Source: Streptomyces atroolivaceus
Lineage (GTDB): Bacteria; Actinomycetota; Actinomycetes; Streptomycetales; Streptomycetaceae
DNA length: 6,831 nucleotides
Reading direction: 5' to 3'
Assembly (NCBI RefSeq): GCF_000717025.1
Contig: NZ_JNXG01000034.1
Coordinates: 1-6,831 of the forward strand
Shown here: positions 5,245 to 6,831 of the stretch, piece after piece
Layout: every line of letters starts with the position of its first letter
Position numbering within the stretch: the first letter of the stretch is position 1
Notes under the pieces: model-generated
Seen by the model: only the letters and a program-made list of their open reading frames with translations
What the model was told of the DNA's origin: nothing
The model's database searches: none
Program-made: the position numbers and the translations under genes

Positions 5245-6798
5245 ATGGCGAAGGCCGGCCGTCCGCAAGGCGGGCCCAGAGGACAGACCGAGCAGGCCAA
5301 CGCGTTAGCCGTGTTCCTGAGGGATCTGACGAAGGACTTCACGGTCCGCGAGCTGGCGGACCGCTACAAGATCAGCAAGACGAGCTGGGGTGAGTACCGG
5401 GCCGGCACCAAGCTGATCGAGCTGCACCTGTTGCAGCGGGTGGTGAGGGATCTGGTGCGCGATGAACGCGGTCGCGTCACCCTCACCGCCAGGGCCGAGA
5501 AGCTTCATCGACTTGCCAGGGACGCGGAGAGCAGCACTCCACCTGGCGCCTTCACCCAGGCCGCGGACCGACCGGATCAGATCCTGAGCGACGCCGACAC
5601 CGGCGTGCGCGAATCGGAGGAACTCCTCCAGGTCCTGCGGGAGGTCGTCACCCGCCTGAGAGAAACCGAAACTTCCCCACACCCACCGCCCGCCGCACCG
5701 GGAGAGGAACCCGACGCCGTATCGAGCGAGGCGGCCGAACAGCTCGCCCGCACGCGGGAGAGCAAAGCCGCAGCCGAAAACGCCCAGGCCCGTGTCCGGG
5801 GACAGAGGGAAGCCGTCGAGACGAAAGCTGATTCCCTGCCGCCGTCAAAGGATCCGCGGTCCCACAGCGACACGAGGGACGGGGTCCCCCCAAGTGGCTC
5901 TGCCTCTCGCACGGCCGGGAAGAAGCGCTGGAGAGCCCCGGCGCAGTGGGCGGCACTCGCGGCCCTGGTCGCCGTCCTCATCATCGCCAACCACAAACAC
6001 AGAGCTGACGACCGGCCCGACACCGCCTCCCTACTGAACCCTCCCGAGCAGAGCCAGCAGACCACGACACCTACAGGGCCAAGATCGCACCCCACCAATC
6101 CAATGGCCCCGGTGGAAGCGCCCACACCACGACCATCATCCGCCCCGCCACCGTCCCACCAGGCCTCGACGGCACCGCAGAAACCACAGCCCCAGGGCGG
6201 CAAAGCCGGCACCGTGGCCGCAACCCACAGCCACCTCTACCGCATCACCCCCGACTCGAAAATCGAGGAGTACACCGGCAAAAGCGGTACTTGGACCGTC
6301 ATCCGCAAACGAACCGAACGGATCTTCACCAGCCCCACGACGCTCTACGCCACCGACGGCAGAACCGGCAACATCGAGGAGTACGACCGCTCGAAGAAGA
6401 CCTGGACGGTCATCGGGGGCCCAGGCAGCCACTTCGCGGCGACCGCCACCCACCTCTACGGCGTCGGCCCCGACCACCAAGGCACCTTCGAGTACAGCGG
6501 CACACCAGGTATCTGGCACAAAGTGCGCGACGCGACCGAACGGATCTTCACCAGCCCCACAACGCTCTACGCCACCGATACCGCCGGCGGGAAGCTTCAG
6601 GAGTACAACCGATCCAAGAAGACCTGGACCCCAATCGGTGATCCCCTCAGTTCCTTCGCCGCGACAAAAAACCACCTCTACAGCGTCAGCACAGACCTCT
6701 CCAGCATTCACGAGTACTCCAGCCCACCCAGGTGTGGCGGCCCGGTTGAAGGTGAGCAGGGTAGGGGACTCCGAGCTGGCCATTGCTCACGTTGGTGA
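5245..6798 (+). CDS. Membrane-anchored helix-turn-helix protein with external propeller-like repeats; 3' end probably disrupted
   Basis: The frame encodes 517 residues. Residues 22-72 form a helix-turn-helix (TVRELADRYKISKTSWGEYRAG) of a kind found at the N-terminus of many Streptomyces proteins, so DNA binding is likely. Residues 105-190 are charged and coiled-coil-prone. One membrane span lies at about 231-248 (WAALAALVAVLIIA), preceded by GKKRWR, so the N-terminus should be inside and the C-terminus outside. Residues 255-320 are a Pro/Thr/Ser-rich stalk. From 323, four full 37-residue repeats (323-358, 359-395, 396-432, 433-469) and the start of a fifth (470-493) resemble those of the divergent phospholipase. 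After residue 493 the pattern ends; the last 24 residues contain the protein's only two cysteines and look foreign. Leu21 is a TTA codon, suggesting bldA dependence. I infer a one-step transmembrane sensor-regulator; no catalytic domain is visible. Confidence 0.78.
   Translation: MAKAGRPQGGPRGQTEQANALAVFLRDLTKDFTVRELADRYKISKTSWGEYRAGTKLIELHLLQRVVRDLVRDERGRVTLTARAEKLHRLARDAESSTPPGAFTQAADRPDQILSDADTGVRESEELLQVLREVVTRLRETETSPHPPPAAPGEEPDAVSSEAAEQLARTRESKAAAENAQARVRGQREAVETKADSLPPSKDPRSHSDTRDGVPPSGSASRTAGKKRWRAPAQWAALAALVAVLIIANHKHRADDRPDTASLLNPPEQSQQTTTPTGPRSHPTNPMAPVEAPTPRPSSAPPPSHQASTAPQKPQPQGGKAGTVAATHSHLYRITPDSKIEEYTGKSGTWTVIRKRTERIFTSPTTLYATDGRTGNIEEYDRSKKTWTVIGGPGSHFAATATHLYGVGPDHQGTFEYSGTPGIWHKVRDATERIFTSPTTLYATDTAGGKLQEYNRSKKTWTPIGDPLSSFAATKNHLYSVSTDLSSIHEYSSPPRCGGPVEGEQGRGLRAGHCSRW
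6313..6356 (+). repeat. Copy 1 of a 44-bp direct repeat in the regulator propeller
   Basis: This copy matches 6535-6578 with one mismatch, 222 bp (74 codons, two blades) apart. It encodes TERIFTSPTTLYATD at the start of the B-type blades and shows that the domain also grew by two-blade units. Confidence 0.9.
6535..6578 (+). repeat. Copy 2 of the 44-bp direct repeat in the regulator propeller
   Basis: Partner of 6313-6356. The similarity continues more weakly into the following stretch encoding SKKTWT. Confidence 0.9.
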
Positions 6799-6831
6799 GC
6801 GCAACCTCTAGTTGGGGGTTCTCCGTTGCTG
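6724..6831. other. Probable foreign sequence beyond a break in the fifth repeat
   Basis: From about 6724 the frame no longer encodes the repeat pattern. The next frame (+1) is open for 26 codons, from about 6731 to a TAG at 6811, without resembling the repeats. A hairpin GCTCAC-GTTG-GTGAGC lies at 6785-6800 and overlaps the TGA of the upstream frame (6796-6798). This may be the end of an insertion sequence or another recombination joint. The window ends too soon to identify it. Confidence 0.4.

Noticed and set aside
6136..6783. A 215-codon minus-strand frame opposite the regulator's repeats
   Set aside because: It reads as Val/Gly/Ala-rich antisense of the repeats with no motif. I considered that its first codons might belong to an element beginning at the right, but nothing recognisable supports this.

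Overview
The window has high G+C, with codons ending mostly in G or C, GTG starts and one TTA leucine codon. Its transposases, an arginine deiminase system and a secreted phospholipase A2 of the Streptomyces type all point to a Streptomyces or close relative. Two transposase remnants, of different families, and a gene whose 3' end appears to run into foreign sequence suggest a plastic accessory region, such as a chromosome arm or island.

Layout from left to right: (1) positions 3-176, the C-terminal end of an IS5/IS4-type DDE transposase; (2) 310-3058, two co-directional genes for arginine use: an ArcD-type arginine/ornithine antiporter and an arginine deiminase with all catalytic residues, followed by a hairpin terminator; (3) 3230-3529, the C-terminal remnant of an IS630-type transposase; (4) 3537-3836 on the minus strand, a small acidic protein of unknown function; (5) a very strong hairpin at 3893-3945; (6) 3955-5103 on the minus strand, a secreted protein with five propeller-like repeats of about 37 residues fused to a bacterial phospholipase A2 domain; (7) a 141-bp divergent intergenic region with a palindrome and direct repeats that share a half-site; (8) 5245-6798 on the plus strand, a protein with an N-terminal helix-turn-helix, a coiled-coil-prone segment, one membrane span, a Pro/Ser/Thr-rich stalk and an external domain built from the same 37-residue repeats. 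The reading frame of this last protein leaves the repeat pattern in the middle of the fifth repeat.

The arginine pair would import arginine in exchange for ornithine and deiminate it to citrulline and ammonia. The later enzymes of the pathway (ornithine carbamoyltransferase, carbamate kinase) are not in the window.

The most interesting unit is the divergent pair at 3955-6798. A membrane-anchored DNA-binding protein and a secreted phospholipase carry the same type of external repeat domain, with the same alternating A-B-A-B-A blade order, and share one regulatory region. I infer, but cannot show, that the membrane protein senses outside the cell a ligand that the phospholipase also binds, and controls the shared promoter region. 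The TTA codon near its start suggests added control by the developmental bldA tRNA.
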